Assembly: GCA_013368325.1 (NCBI GenBank)
Contig: JAACJK010000111.1
Coordinates: 620,001 to 684,000, forward strand
Direction: 5' to 3'
DNA from: Ephemerocybe angulata
Taxonomy: Eukaryota; Basidiomycota; Agaricomycetes; Agaricales; Psathyrellaceae
Length of the DNA: 64,000 nucleotides
Shown: piece after piece, positions 11,851-23,843 of the stretch
Position numbering within the stretch: the first letter of the stretch is position 1
Layout of the letters: every line of letters begins with the position of its first letter
Position numbers and translations under genes: made by a program
The notes under the pieces: model-generated
What the model was told of the DNA's origin: nothing
The model's database searches: none
What the model saw: the letters and a program-made list of their open reading frames with translations, nothing else

Positions 11851-14800
11851 TTACAACCTCATAGATGCATAATCCTGTGACGTGGAATTAGAAATCTGAA
11901 CTCATAACGAGGAAAAGAAACACTCACATCTTCATCAAACCATTGCTGCATTGACTGTCTAGAAACAGTAAGGGGGCAGGGAAATGGAACAACCTCCTCC
12001 AACCCTTTATTCTCCTTGTCCAATGCTTTCTCTGTCCAGAAAGAAAGAGACCGAGTGTTCCCTTTTGCTGGACTCTCATCCTTGAGTCGCTTCTCCCATC
12101 TAACCACTTTGCATAGTAGATGTTCTACGAATATTGCACTGAATCCAATATCAGCCTTATCTTCGTCTGACATGAACTCGTCCAGATATTTGTAGACCAT
12201 CTCGAAGGCGAATCGGGTGGCGTTTGTATACTGCATGTTGAAGCCCATCCTTTGCAGCCCGCGATATGCTCCAAGGGTTGGCTTGCCCCAAATCCAGTCC
12301 GAGAACATTCGAGGCTCAGGCAACTCTACCAGACCTAGAAGCGCCATGGAATTTACTGTCTGCAGGGAGGTCAAGCCTGACATCCCTGAAATCTTCAGGG
12401 TAGACACTAAATCCAGAGCGGCCTTCCACGACTTCTTTTTCCCTGTCCAAGAAGTATGATCCTTTCCTGCCATATCCCCAAGAAAGCTCGTCCACGCATT
12501 GGAGACCTTCGTGTTGAAGTACAACCCAAACTTTTCCTCCATGGAGACTATCTGGCCTCCCGATCCTGCAATAGTTGGCTGCACAGCCAGCGAGTTGCAT
12601 GGTTGACCCCATGCCCGTACATCTGCCACCATAAACTTTTCCAGAAGAGCCTCCAACGCGTCAACATTGCTATTAGCATGGAGCATACCATCCTTGAACT
12701 TTGAGATCATGTCCTCTGCAGTGGAGGAAAAGAATCCTTTCCGTGTGTTTCCCAAAAACTCTTGGAACGAAGCTGTGCGCGCGCTTTGGCCAGTACCGAA
12801 GAATGCCAGGAGATTCGACAACCCAACAGGGCTTGTGAGTTTCTGGCCAGAGAAGGTAGATTCAACCAGCTTGGCGACAATGCTGAAGTGACGCGAGGGG
12901 TTGGTGTGGTCCGGATTGTTGGAGTTGTAGCTTGGAAGAGAATGGTGCTGTCCGCGGAGAATTCGTCCCAGCTCCTCGATTGCTGGCTTTTGCTTGCGTT
13001 GATGCAACAAAGACTCGCGTATGAGAAGGTTGAGGACTGCAACATCGATTTCCCCAGAGGGTGGCAAGACGTCGTCTAGAGTTATCTCACCATAAGATGG
13101 TGCCACCAACCCGTTCGACCGGACAGCTCCTGATTTTCTGAGGGTGCCCTCCTTGGAGTAGTGCGTGGCAAGTGCGTCGTGGAGTGACTTGGCTGATTCC
13201 TTGATGGTGTTGACTGTCTTGACATCGATGAGGTCCCTCACAGCATCCACGAATGGCTGCTTGAGCGATCCAAGATCTGCCAAGATTGCCTGACTTGCAG
13301 CCTTTGCGCTTTTGAACTTTTTGGTGGCAATGAACAAGGGAGAAGCGAGGAGGGGTGCCAACCGGTCTGAGGTAAGAATCGCGTCTGATCCTGCAGCTTC
13401 CACAATGCAGGAAAGAAGGGCACCACGAGCGATACATCGGTAGATTGGGTAGGTGTCCATGTTGGCTCGGGCGTCAGATTTGAAGAGGCTATCATATTTC
13501 CGAAGAAACACTTCGACTAGCTCCATGGTCAGGACCTCCTGCAGAACCTGTGGAAGAGTCGACTTTGCCCTCCAAGCCGTGCTCATATAGAGTTCGATGT
13601 AAGCTGGTTTGAGGAGTGTGACGGGGGTTTTGAGAGGTTTTCGCAGTCCGTAAAGGTCGGAGGGGATGGAATGAAGATCGCCGTCAGGTAAGGGTCCAAT
13701 ATCGAAGTGCTGACTTTGCTGACTGTAGGGTTCTGGGGAGTTTGGATTTTCCCTCCAATACTCTTCCTCAACTTGGGAAAGGAAGTGCATGATATGGCTG
13801 CAAAGCCTAGCATGTGGGGGAGTGATTTTTTCGAGGGCTTTGTAACCTTGCTTGATGAAGATGTCGGCGATCTCTTTTCCAATGCCCTCGCCATGGTACT
13901 GCATCTCATACCACTTGAAAACAGTAATCATGCTCCTTCCAGCTTGCCATTGAGTGACAGCTTTGGAAAGAATGCAAAGTGCATGCTCTCGTTCCAAATC
14001 CTCCAACCGTTCTGCACAATGCCCAACTTGGTAGAGGCGGGAAACTTGGGCAGCCAGTGGCATCTCTGAAGCGACTGAAAGAAACCCTTCAAACAGCGCT
14101 TCTGTATTTGCATGCTTGAGCCATGCTTCTAGAGCTCCCACCAGTGTCGCTGACCGCTTGGATCCTTTTGCCTTGAAGATTGCGATAGCATCGGTCAGAG
14201 TAGTAGCATCCTCGACAAGAAGGGTGGGATCGAAAAGTTTTCGAATACTCTTGGTGCCGGCAGCTGTGATATTTTTCGACCAAGCTTCGAATGCTCCCTG
14301 CTTTTCAGGAGCTGGCATAGGCACAGGCAATGAGGAGTTCCAGTAATCTCCAATAGCCTTCTCGCACGAGCTGTTAAATTTATACACGTTATTCCGGACA
14401 CATACCAAGCACTATATATAGAACTTACGGATTCATGTTCTGCACCAACGTCTTCTCTGCTTTCTTGTAGCCAACGTAGTGTGTTTTATAGAACAAATTG
14501 TTCTATTACAACTTGTCAGAGGATGTCGAATATTGAAATTTGAAAAGAAAGCATACCTTTTCTACTCCATGTCCCACAATGGAAGAAATCTCGTATTCCT
14601 TGTACTCTCCCTTTCCCCCACCCTCTCCCTCTTTTTCACCCTCTCCCCCTCCTCCTTCCCCTCCCTCCCCCTCACCCTCACCCTCTTCTTCTCCCTCTTC
14701 TTCTCCCTCTTCTTCTCCCCCTCCCCCTCCCCCTCCTCCTCCCTCACCCTCACCCTCATCCTCACCCTCACCCCCTTCTTCTCCCCCTTTTTCACCCTCA

Positions 14801-17800
14801 CCCTCACCCTCCGCCTCCCTATTGTCCTTGTTCTTTCCTACCCTCCCAACCTCAACTCCTTCATCGTCCTCATCATCTGAAAGAACTATACGCCTTGGCC
14901 GCTTCCAAACACGCCTTTGACTTTTTGGAGGCTGAGTCATGTTAGCGCAATCGTCTTCAACATCAGCGTCATTCCCATTGGCATCTCCGGCCTCCTCGAC
15001 AGGTTTGCGTTTACGTTTGAGTCGAGGTTGACCAAACTCTGGACCTCTGCCCCCTTGCTCCATGCCCACACCATCAACATTGCAAGGAGAAATTTCATCC
15101 TCGTCCATAGCTTCTCCATCTCTGCGAGTTTCAAGGCTAGACTCCCCCCTAACTGACATGCCACCTACTCCCTCTTTACCCGCAAATTCGCCCTCTTCAT
15201 CCTCGTCCATAGGTTCCTCATCAAGATCGGATTGTTTCTCAACAGGCATGCTGCCTAGTCCCTCTTCATCATCAGACCCATCTCCTTCATCACTGAGCGC
15301 ACCAGTTCCTTGCATAGGAGGATCCAGGAGGCCAGGGTGTTTTTGACGAACTTCAGCAGGTAAAGCTGATAGACCGATGATCTTGATAAAGCTAGCATTT
15401 CCCGCAAGCCTAATGCATCTTTAGTATACACTCACAAATGAGATATCTGTGGCTTACTTTGATGCTTTAATAATCCTTTCTTTAACACTATCACCTTCAA
15501 ATCCAATGCGATAATAGATCTGCTACCCATTCAATATCCATTGAAACACCAAATAAAGCTATTGAAACACATACCTTACGATCCTCCTTCATCTCAGTTC
15601 CAAGTACCTCTTTCACCACCGCTGTGCTATAGTCGATCTGCATGTCGTCAGGTTCAATCTCTGACTCCCCCTCATCTGCATCTGGGATGACACCCATGTC
15701 GTGGTGAAGTCGGCTTTTTTCCAAAGTGGCCTGAACCTGCGATAACTTTTGCTGCTCGTCGGATGCAAACAGTCCCAGATTTGCTCGCTGTGTAGCACGG
15801 ATCTGAGTTCGGGTGACCCTGACCTGGTAGGTGAGGCACCTTTGCTTGTATTGGGAGTAGTATCCCAGCATCTTCTGCTCGTGGGCGCCAAAGGGATCAG
15901 TAGGAAGAGGCTCGATCTTCTTCTTTTCCTTTGTTTCTGGGTCGACGTAGCTGAACAAAGTCGAAGGGATGTCTCGTGTAGGAATGTTGAGTTCGAGTCC
16001 ACAGGCTCTGGCATACTCGAGAGCACCCAAAGCGATTTCATAAGCGTGACGGGTGGCATAGGCTTCGTCTCCTCCAAGCATGGTGTGTGCATCAACGAAT
16101 GTTGCAGCCTTGACTCGGTGTGCTTTAGCAGGAACAGTGTTTCCGAAGTAGCTGTGAGGGACAACATTCAGGCTTGCATGGCGATTGACCGTGGCGCTCG
16201 AGGCATAGTTGACGTAGCCAGTTCGGTTTTCTTCTCCTGCTTGGTCCCAGGCCTGCGCCAAGCATTCCTCCAACCACTTTCGTCGCTGTTCTTGAGTCTC
16301 CGAGGGGGCAAAGCCACCATGGATGTCTGTCCCTTTGAATATGAGAATGATAACCCAGCAGCCCATTTCCCTGCAGTATACAGCAGCTCGACCGAGGAGG
16401 AAAGGGCCACTATCAGCGTCTAAGGAGCTTTTGAGTTCATGTCAATATGCCTAACTAAATAAAGCATACCTGGAGGCAGGTTCAGCAACAGTATGAACAT
16501 GGTATATCTGGTGATACAGTCTAGATCGTCGCAGTGGAGGTAGCCTTGAATACCAAGTTGTTTCAAAAGTTCTTTTCCAGTGCTCGAAACGTTCATCTGC
16601 AGACTAGTCGCACTTCCCCCCAAGCCCCCAAAGGTGAAGACATTGTTGTGCTTTGAGTGGAATTCGGTAATGTCGAACTCGGCTTTCGATAACGAGATTT
16701 TCATCATCATGGGGTAGAGCTTATTGATGATCTGGAGAATGGCCCCAATCTGCTTGAGCGCCTCCTCCGAATCGACCTGCAGTGCGGGGAGAGCAACGCC
16801 TTGGCCTTCACCCTTCATCACCGTTCCAGCAAGATTGTAAGACCCATCCTTGCAGTTCGGGTCATCGGGAGTCGGCGAGCGGTCATTTCGTTTCAAATTA
16901 AAATGGCAGAGGCGAGGGATCTCCTGGTGTCCCTTTTCATCAGGCTTAGAACCCCAGGTGAGAACCGCAAGATCAGTGAGCAGCTGCTCGACCTCTGGAT
17001 ATATATCCGGATACTGCTCCTTGATAGAAGCCAAGGTGTGGTAAGCGCCGACCGTCATAGGTTGGTCAGGATCGCCATCAAGATATTGAACCACGGGGAT
17101 ACCAGGCTGCATGGGCACCATTCCAGCAATAGGCTGGAGCTTGTAGGATTGGCTGGCCTCGTCAAAGATTGGTGCCACAGAACGAGGAGCAACGAGCTTC
17201 TGCAGCCGGGCCTGTTCGTCCTCTTTCTCGTCCACCGACCAGGAACTCTGCATGACGTAGCCACGAGTGTACTGGTCATTGCTGGAGATATGCCATTCTT
17301 TCGAACGGGGTGTGCAGACATCTCCTTCCAAGACTTCTGGAGGAGGCGGGCAATGAACGCGTTGCTCGGGCGGCGGGCACTTTGACAGCTCGGGCCCTTT
17401 GTAATGGAACTCCTCTCGCCCGTACCGGAGCGGTGGGGGGAGATTGTGAGCCTGGGGAACACCGACATGCGGCACAGCCTTGAGAGATTCCTCTACGATA
17501 TCATTGAAGAGTGAGCATCCTTTGCATCTGTGTATATTGCGCCACGCACCGAAATCATTCCTGTTCCGAAGCTTAAACAGCTTTGGCAGTACTGCATCCC
17601 GAGTGGACGCCCACTGACGCTTAAGCCAACCTAAACAAGATGTAAGCTAAAACATTGACCTGTGCTTTCGGCGCTTACCTATATTCCCAGAAGCCTTGTC
17701 AGAAGCCTGATTAGCGCCCAGCGGCGTTACGTTGTCAGCCATAAGGCGCCGAAAACTTTCCCAAATGCTATATCCAGGTGGCATGAGAGGTAAAGACCTA

Positions 17801-17826
17801 TTTCCAAGACATAAAAGCTTGTACAT
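11851..17826 (-). CDS. Giant chromodomain protein with an N-terminal 2OG-Fe(II)-oxygenase-like core
   Basis: Exons on the minus strand are 17826-17679, 17630-16470, 16419-15575, 15522-15458, 15409-14557, 14502-14429, 14370-11928 and 11874-11851. They give 5613 nt, 1870 aa; a second in-frame ATG at 17784 would give 1856. The oxygenase-like core carries an iron-type HxD (H415, D417, in LHCDDLD). A distal His, H470 in FKGTDIHGG, follows, with Arg at 482-483 as a possible 2-oxoglutarate ligand. Residues 740-1006 are Asp/Glu/Gly-rich with basic patches at 869-875 and 904-913 that look like nuclear signals. Residues 1010-1060 form a chromodomain: EYEISSIV, FYKTHYVGYKK, then CEKAIGDYW. The last 810 residues are helical and unrecognised. 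The layout suggests a chromatin-targeted dioxygenase; TET/JBP-like nucleic-acid oxidation is inference. The acidic tract is encoded by a strongly strand-biased run at 14620-14820. Confidence 0.82.
14620..14820. repeat. Polypyrimidine/polypurine tract coding an acidic Glu/Gly run
   Basis: The plus strand is almost entirely C and T here (CTCCCT, CTTCTT, CACCCT phrases). On the minus strand it encodes the Glu/Gly tract of the chromodomain gene. Such tracts commonly vary in length by slippage. Confidence 0.8.
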
Positions 17827-18190
17827 ACTGTCTGGAGTGAATGCAGAGAGTGCGCAAGCTATATGTGCACAATTGGACGTTGAAAATGGGAAAGAAAAGA
17901 AGAACGGCTGATGCGACCGACTTCCCCCGGCGGGTTGAGTTTAGGGCAGGTTGATCTTCCTAATTAGGCAGGCGTCAGGCGGGGGAAATCTATCTCAAGT
18001 TTGTCTCAAGTATGTAGCTCAAAAGGACAGTAGATTAAACATGAGCATTCATTTGTATGTAATGTACATCCTGTTGGCCATCTACAGCCTATGCCTAAAG
18101 ACCTGCGCTGTTTCTCTGAGGTCCTCGTCATCATCAACGACGAGCGCGATGGGTGGACGCGAGGCGACTGTTGCGTTGGTGGCGGCGTTT

Positions 18191-20971
18191 GGCGCCGTTG
18201 GACGCGAGCATGGTGGAGGCGGCGGCAGGGTGGGGGTGCTCGTCGGTGATGCGAGCGTCGTCGTTGGGGAGGCGACTGTTGCGGTGGTGGAGGTGTTGGA
18301 GGGGCGTTTGGCGTCGTTGGACGCTGGCGATGTGGCGATGGTAGTGGTCGTGGTCGTGGAAGGGTGTTCGGTGTCGAGGCGATTGCAGTGGTAGTCGAAC
18401 TAGCGTGCACGACGAGCACGAACTTCGAAGTAGATGCCAGGTGGAGGGTAGTGGTGGTGATGGAGGCGTTGGATGGGCATTCGGCGTTGAGTGGTGGTCG
18501 TGGTCGTGGTGGTCGTGGTGGTCGCGGTCGTGGAAGAACACAATGAGCACGACTGACGAAGGGTGAGCACCATGCATGATTCAAGGAAAGAGATATCTAC
18601 TCACCACCGTTGAAAAGGGGCGCAGGTGACGACGAGCACAAGAGCTCGACATCCCAAGCGACCGTCAGTCGGCGTGGCGGCCGCTACTCGAGAATCCCGG
18701 CATGGAGGCGGAGTGAAATTTGGGGGTCCTTGGACGACTTGGGAGTGAAGACGACGACGAAGATATAGCTAGCGACGACGAAGAGGTGAGTACGCATTTG
18801 TGGGACAGGACATAATGGCAGCTTACCTCGAGATTATGCCAGTATACCCATCCCGGCGTCGTGTACGATGGGGGTTGTGCACGAGGCTTGTCGAGCCCTA
18901 CAGAACCCTCCGGTCAGTCTAGCCATTCAATTTGAATTATCGTTGTGCTTACGGATTGGGATTCGCCGTGGCAGGGATGCTGGTGCCGGGGTATTCATTG
19001 AGGTATTCGCGTCGACGGTGGCGGGATCTTGACTGGTGCAACTCGGGGGTGCTTGGAGTCGTGGTCTGCGGGGAGATTACGGCCAAGGTGAGCTCGTTAT
19101 CGCATTCGCCATCTGGCCATTGACTCACCTTTGGCCATGCCGTGACAGGCGCGCCGTTTTAAACACCTGCCTCCCCCTCCGTACACCACGGCTGCTGCTG
19201 CCGTCGCTGAAAGAGTTCGTCGTCATCGACGATGCGGCGGATGGCGCAGTCGTCCGTCGACCGTCTTGGGCAGCCTCGCTGATTCGGTGGGTCGCGGTCG
19301 AGGACTGCGTCGATCGAGCATCTCCGTTTCCATTCGGGCGGCTGACCTCTCCCTGCACGCCGTCGATATCCGTGCCGTCGTCGTCGTGGTTGCCGGTACG
19401 CAGCGCCGCCGCTGCCTTCGTTACCACCAGCGTCTATGCTGGCTGTCCCTTTGCGCAGTCGCGCGCGCTTCGTCGTTGGGCTTGAGTTCGACGGTGCCGA
19501 GTTGTCGTGGGCGGGCGAGAGCGATGACGCCGCAGGGGAGTTCGGGTGGACACAGTGACAGAGGAGATGCGCACTTCCCCACGGCGCGTGGTCTAACTGC
19601 AGAGATCAGGTTAGTATCGACATCCGAACGCATTCGCTCGACGCACTGACCTCGGCGCCCCAATTTCAAGCCCTCCCCAAGGCCTTCCATATTCCACCTT
19701 CATATAGTCCGGTAAGTAATCGAATCAACCCCATCGACGCAAGGTACTCACTTTGTGCATCGCAGCCCCTCGCTTCCGATTGCAAGCAAGTCCCACCGCG
19801 CAAAACGACGAACACCACTGGAACGCAGAAACGGATCAGCAACATACACAAGAAGCGTGACAGTCGAACTTACAAGTCCACATCCGACCGCAGCAGCAAC
19901 AAGCGAGCTAAAGAAACGAAAATAAGGTCAGTCTCTATGCAACGATCGTCACGATTGACTGACCGGACTTACAGCGACCACCGTCCCAGAGCCGCACCAA
20001 CTCGGCCCACTAGCAACGAGAACCCAACCCCAACGAAGCCGACGCCGACATCGAGAGGTCGTGAGCACCAGCATCCCGATTATGCTGGTTGTAGGGTAGT
20101 AAAGCGGTCAGTGCATGTTTCATAAGTAGGGCGTAGTCATGACGTACTCACCATCCTAAAGCCTCGATAACCCTCCTCCCCGCGTCAAAACCAACGATAC
20201 CCGCCATCCGTGAAGACGACGAGACGAGCGCGTTCTCGCTCATGATGAAGCTGGCAGTAGGGTCTCGAGGTAAGTAAACCCATCCCCGTACAACGCAAGA
20301 CGACGGACTCACTTCTAAATCATCAGCGCCATCGCGCACAGAACCGCAACAACATGGGCCAGAGAGCTCTACAGATGCGGCGTCGGCATCGAGAGGTTCG
20401 GAGCACAGGCTAGGATCGGGATGGTAGTGGTGAGGTCAGTGGGTGTTCTACAGGATTTATGGCGTACTTACCATCCTAGATGCTCGACAGCCCTCCTCCC
20501 CATGGCGCCATCGAGTCCAACGATCCCCGCTATCCGAGAAGACGACGAGCGCGTTCGAACGCGTGGCGATGCTGGTTGTAGGCCTTGAGGTGAGCAAACT
20601 CATATTCCGAGCGACGCAAGACGACGGACGGACTCACTTTGGATTCGGCTCGCTCCATGCAAGGCCCATCGCGCAATCGTCGGTCCATGGTCGGCGTGAA
20701 GAGCTCTGGAGTTGAATCGGCGCCTTGTACATTGGCTGACCCGCTGTGGCGGACATCGTGGACAATCGTTCGACACGGGCGAAAGGTGGTGGTGGTGGTC
20801 GGGCGTCGTTGGACGCTCCCGATGGGGCGATCGTAGTGGTTGTGGTCGCGGTTGTGAAAGATGGAGGACGGCAGGGAGGCGAGATGTGTATGGCCCGCCG
20901 CCCCGCGAATGCGGTGAGGTGGTGACGGTAGTGCCGGCGGTGGCCAATGGGCTTTCGGCGTCGTTGGACGC
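18191..20971. repeat. Dispersed 15-bp motif GGCGTCGTTGGACGC
   Basis: Exact copies lie at 18310-18324, 20802-20816 and 20957-20971, with a one-mismatch copy at 18191-18205. Similarity extends on both sides at 18310 and 20802, with GTGGTCGTGGTCG-type text following. On the minus strand the copies read as SASNDA or SVQRR depending on frame. This points to internal duplication of a Thr-rich coding module. Confidence 0.55.
20148..20580 (-). pseudogene. Tandemly duplicated exon modules of a decayed gene
   Basis: Two exon-like units about 310 bp apart both encode SSSRxAGIVG followed by a run ending GRRxxExLGW. Both are followed by a consensus donor (GTGAGTACG or GTAAGTACG) and by downstream segments that share GCTC.GACCTCTCGATG. 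The shared exon-intron boundary shows that duplication included intron sequence. I could not build a continuous reading frame, and the family is not recognised. Confidence 0.4.
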
Positions 20972-21037
20972 GAGAGCGAAGTGGTTGAGGAAGCCCGAGC
21001 CACCGCCGATCCTGGACCTGCGCACGGTCCAGGTCAC

Positions 21038-21108
21038 AATTTCCTTTTCCGGCGGCGGGCTTGAGGACTTTCGAAAAGTCCTCAAGCCCGCCGCCGGAAA
21101 AGGAAATT
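21038..21108. repeat. Perfect 34-bp-arm hairpin (fold-back element)
   Basis: The left arm 21038-21071 and right arm 21075-21108 are exact inverted copies separated by the three bases CGA. The core of the arm is GCTTGAGGACTTT. Partly matching sequence extends outward (GCGCACGGTCC left, GCATGGTCTGTGCG right), as in a fold-back MITE. A related copy lies at 29672-29740. Confidence 0.85.
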
Positions 21109-21113
21109 CTGAG

Positions 21114-21155
21114 CATGGTCTGTGCGTGGGCGGTGATTACTGCGCACAGACCATG
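21114..21155. repeat. Second inverted repeat, 13-bp perfect arms
   Basis: CATGGTCTGTGCG at 21114-21126 is inverted at 21143-21155 with a 16-nt spacer. It overlaps the terminal sequence of the hairpin just upstream, so two element ends may lie head to head. Confidence 0.7.
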
Positions 21156-23843
21156 GTCGGCGTCTTGGGCAGCGGCGCTTATCCTTATCGTTCGCTCTCC
21201 TCACCGGCCACCCCTACGCGTCCGCCGTTGTCGTTGCCGTCGCCGTTTTGCCCTGGCACCACCCTCTCGCTGCCGCCGTGGCCGATCTGAGGTGAAATGG
21301 CCGACTTACGGCGCAGGGCATGCAGTGCGCGTCGATGCCGGGCGGCCCCCTCCAACCCTCGACATGTCCAACGGCTGCACGACGCCTGCTGCCTCTTCAG
21401 GATCGTCGTCGCCGTCTTTGGTGCTGTAAAACCTGTCCACGAGGTAAGTAAGTACGTGTGGAATCGTTTGAATACAGTCACTGACCATCGAGAGCGTATT
21501 AGGCTGCGATATACTCACCTTTCCCATCTCAGGTCTCCCCAGCACCACCATCTCGCTCTCCGCAAGTCCTGTCGTACAACCCAACGCGCATATAAAAGCG
21601 GCGCCCAGCGCGATGCATCGGATAGTCGACGACAACCTTGAGCACCCCGCTGAAAGAACCGTCACACCGCGATAGGTCAGTCGTCATCTCCTGGTCACCA
21701 CAGTCGGATCGCATACTCACCTCAAGACCGTACCTTCAGCACCGCACAACCAAAGCGCAAGAAGCACAAACGGGGCTGCATTCGGACGAGTCACGACGGC
21801 GAAGCACAAGATAGAGAGCCCAGCCAAAGCCCCCCGGAAAGCGGCGCGACCGCGCAATACAAGTGGGTCTACTCGCAAACCCTGTCGTCAGAATCGGCGT
21901 TGATTTACTTTTACTTACCTTTTGCGTCTTAGGACCGACGCACTCGCTTTGGTTCCAGCAGCGTCGCCTCTCACCTCACATTCCGTCGCCAAATGGAGCT
22001 CACATCGAGAGCGGCGCCGAGCCACCAAAGTGCAAATGGCACGAACGGGAGTGGGTTCGGCGTCGCAGCGGCCAAGACGCAGATTAGCAAGCCCAGAGGG
22101 GGAGAGGCGCGAACCGCCATGCGATGCGATAGGGTCGGTCTGTGCGGCATGGCCGAAAGTGAGTCGATGACTACTAGAACGACGAGGACTTACTCACCTT
22201 TCCCATCCCAGGACCGACTCGCTCGCATTCGATCCAACTACGTCGCCACGGAGCGCACGTCGGTCAGCGGCAGCGAATCTCAGCGTCGGATGGCTTCCCT
22301 CAAGCCCGCAACCGGTAAGCATAACGACGATGTCAATTGAATGGCCCGACTCACCGAAGACCTTTGTACCGAGTACCAGGATGCTCGATGCCGAAAGCGC
22401 AAGTAGGATGCGCCGAGCGAAGAGGAATGGAGGCAGCACTCACTCAGAGGATCGGTCCAAAAAGGGGTGCACGATGCTCGTACCTTTTGGGACACGAGCG
22501 TACGGAAGACGACGACGGCGGTGAATTTCCGCTGACGGCGCGGGCGTATGAGAGCTACAACAAGTGAGTATTCGGCATCCACGGTGTGCGGAATGCCGAC
22601 GACTTACCATTTGATTTGGAAGACCCTCACACCAGGCGCGCTCCCCACATCCGGCATTCCGACGACAAGACCAAAGCGATGGCCGACTTCGGTGCGACAC
22701 AGCGACGACGAGCGGCGCTGAAGGATCGGAGGTTCGGTCAGCCGGATCGGACGGACGCAAGACGAGGGGGACGGGCCCTGACCTTTGCGGGGATGGGAGC
22801 ACCAGCGTCCGCTCTGGGGATATCGGCGACTACGACAGCTATGGTGGCTGCGTTACGGCCAGGACGGCCAGAGGGACGCCGTGTACGAGGCGTTCTGTCG
22901 CATTCTCGGTGAGTACATCATGTTCTGGATGGTTAGAGAGTCGAACTGACTGTTTTCAGGACGTATGCTCGTGTTGTCAGGGACGCAGATGCAGAGGGTG
23001 CCGGTGTGCATGCTCTGCGAGAGTTGTGGCGGCGACTACGCCGGCAAAGTGCCGGTGCACGCGGGGATGAAGGCTCGAGACAGCAGCGGCGGCGGTGCGA
23101 AGTGCAGATACGCAAGTTGACTGGGAGGTCTGCGGAGATTATAGATGAGTACGACTTTTTGGGATTGCATGGGAGAACCATGCTTATCAGCGGCTTGATT
23201 CGACACAGACACCGCCGTCGCCAACGAGGATCGATTCGCCGATGGCACTGCGAGGATCAGTGCGAAATCCAGGGAGCGACGGCGGGGCGGATTTTGCCCT
23301 GTTCGGCGGATGCGCGTATGCGAGGAGGTCGTGAGGCTGAGGGTGTTGGGTGAGGGGATCGTACACGGCGTGCAGCAGGGACGAGTCGGCGACTACAGTG
23401 TCAAACACCCATGACGGCCCCCACACGGGGTGTGTCTCGGCAGTATCGAGCTTCGGACAGCCTCACCGGGTAGGCGTCACGGAGATTGGCTCGGAGTGTC
23501 GAGACTCGACGCGCGGCATGCAGCCTGCGAGCGTAAGTCCGGTCACTGAGTCAGTTTATCGTAGCCGTCCTTGTAGTAGTCAGTACTTACCTTGATAGTA
23601 TAATGTCCATTTCTTTAATGTGTTATCGTTCGTTGCTCTGAGATCTTGTGTGCCTTGGTGAGTACTCGTTCACTCCAATCCAACATGACGCCGAACTTAT
23701 GGAGAGGCGTTTCTTATTCTTCAAAACTGTATACATGGTAGATAATATAAGGCTCGTAATAAAATCTTCTTGTTTCCGAATACTGCTAGCGCTGTTAGGA
23801 ACTGTAGCTGAGGAGTAGGAGAGTGCACTTACCACTGCAGCGG

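Larger units (their letters stand above)
17827..23843. other. Dense array of splice-like modules and duplicated segments, no intact gene
   Basis: About twenty spacers of roughly 45-60 nt are bounded by GGTRAGT on the left and ACTYACC on the right, for example near 18783, 19710, 20105, 20430, 21443, 21674, 22148 and 22565. A plus-strand reading gives donor plus CTNAC branch site; a minus-strand reading gives the same in reverse, so direction is ambiguous. Between them lie Thr/Pro/His-rich or Arg-rich low-complexity frames. Two minus-strand exons, about 20148-20270 and 20460-20580, are clearly duplicated: both read SSSRxAGIVGxD and end LGW at a splice donor. It is either a decayed multi-exon gene family or an intron-rich noncoding transcript. 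Confidence 0.5.

Noticed and set aside
14479..14920. Ser/Pro/Leu-rich ORFs on the plus strand
   Set aside because: Antisense shadow of the acidic tract of the chromodomain gene.
15749..16423. 224-aa plus-strand ORF
   Set aside because: Antisense to a well-supported exon of the oxygenase-chromodomain gene.
18006..18584. His/Thr/Pro-rich ORFs on the minus strand
   Set aside because: Three frames are open at once because of GTG/GTC-type repeats, so coding cannot be claimed.
21012..21126. Helitron 3' end (hairpin near a CTRR end)
   Set aside because: The hairpin is far longer than a Helitron terminal hairpin and no CTRR end or Rep/helicase gene is seen.
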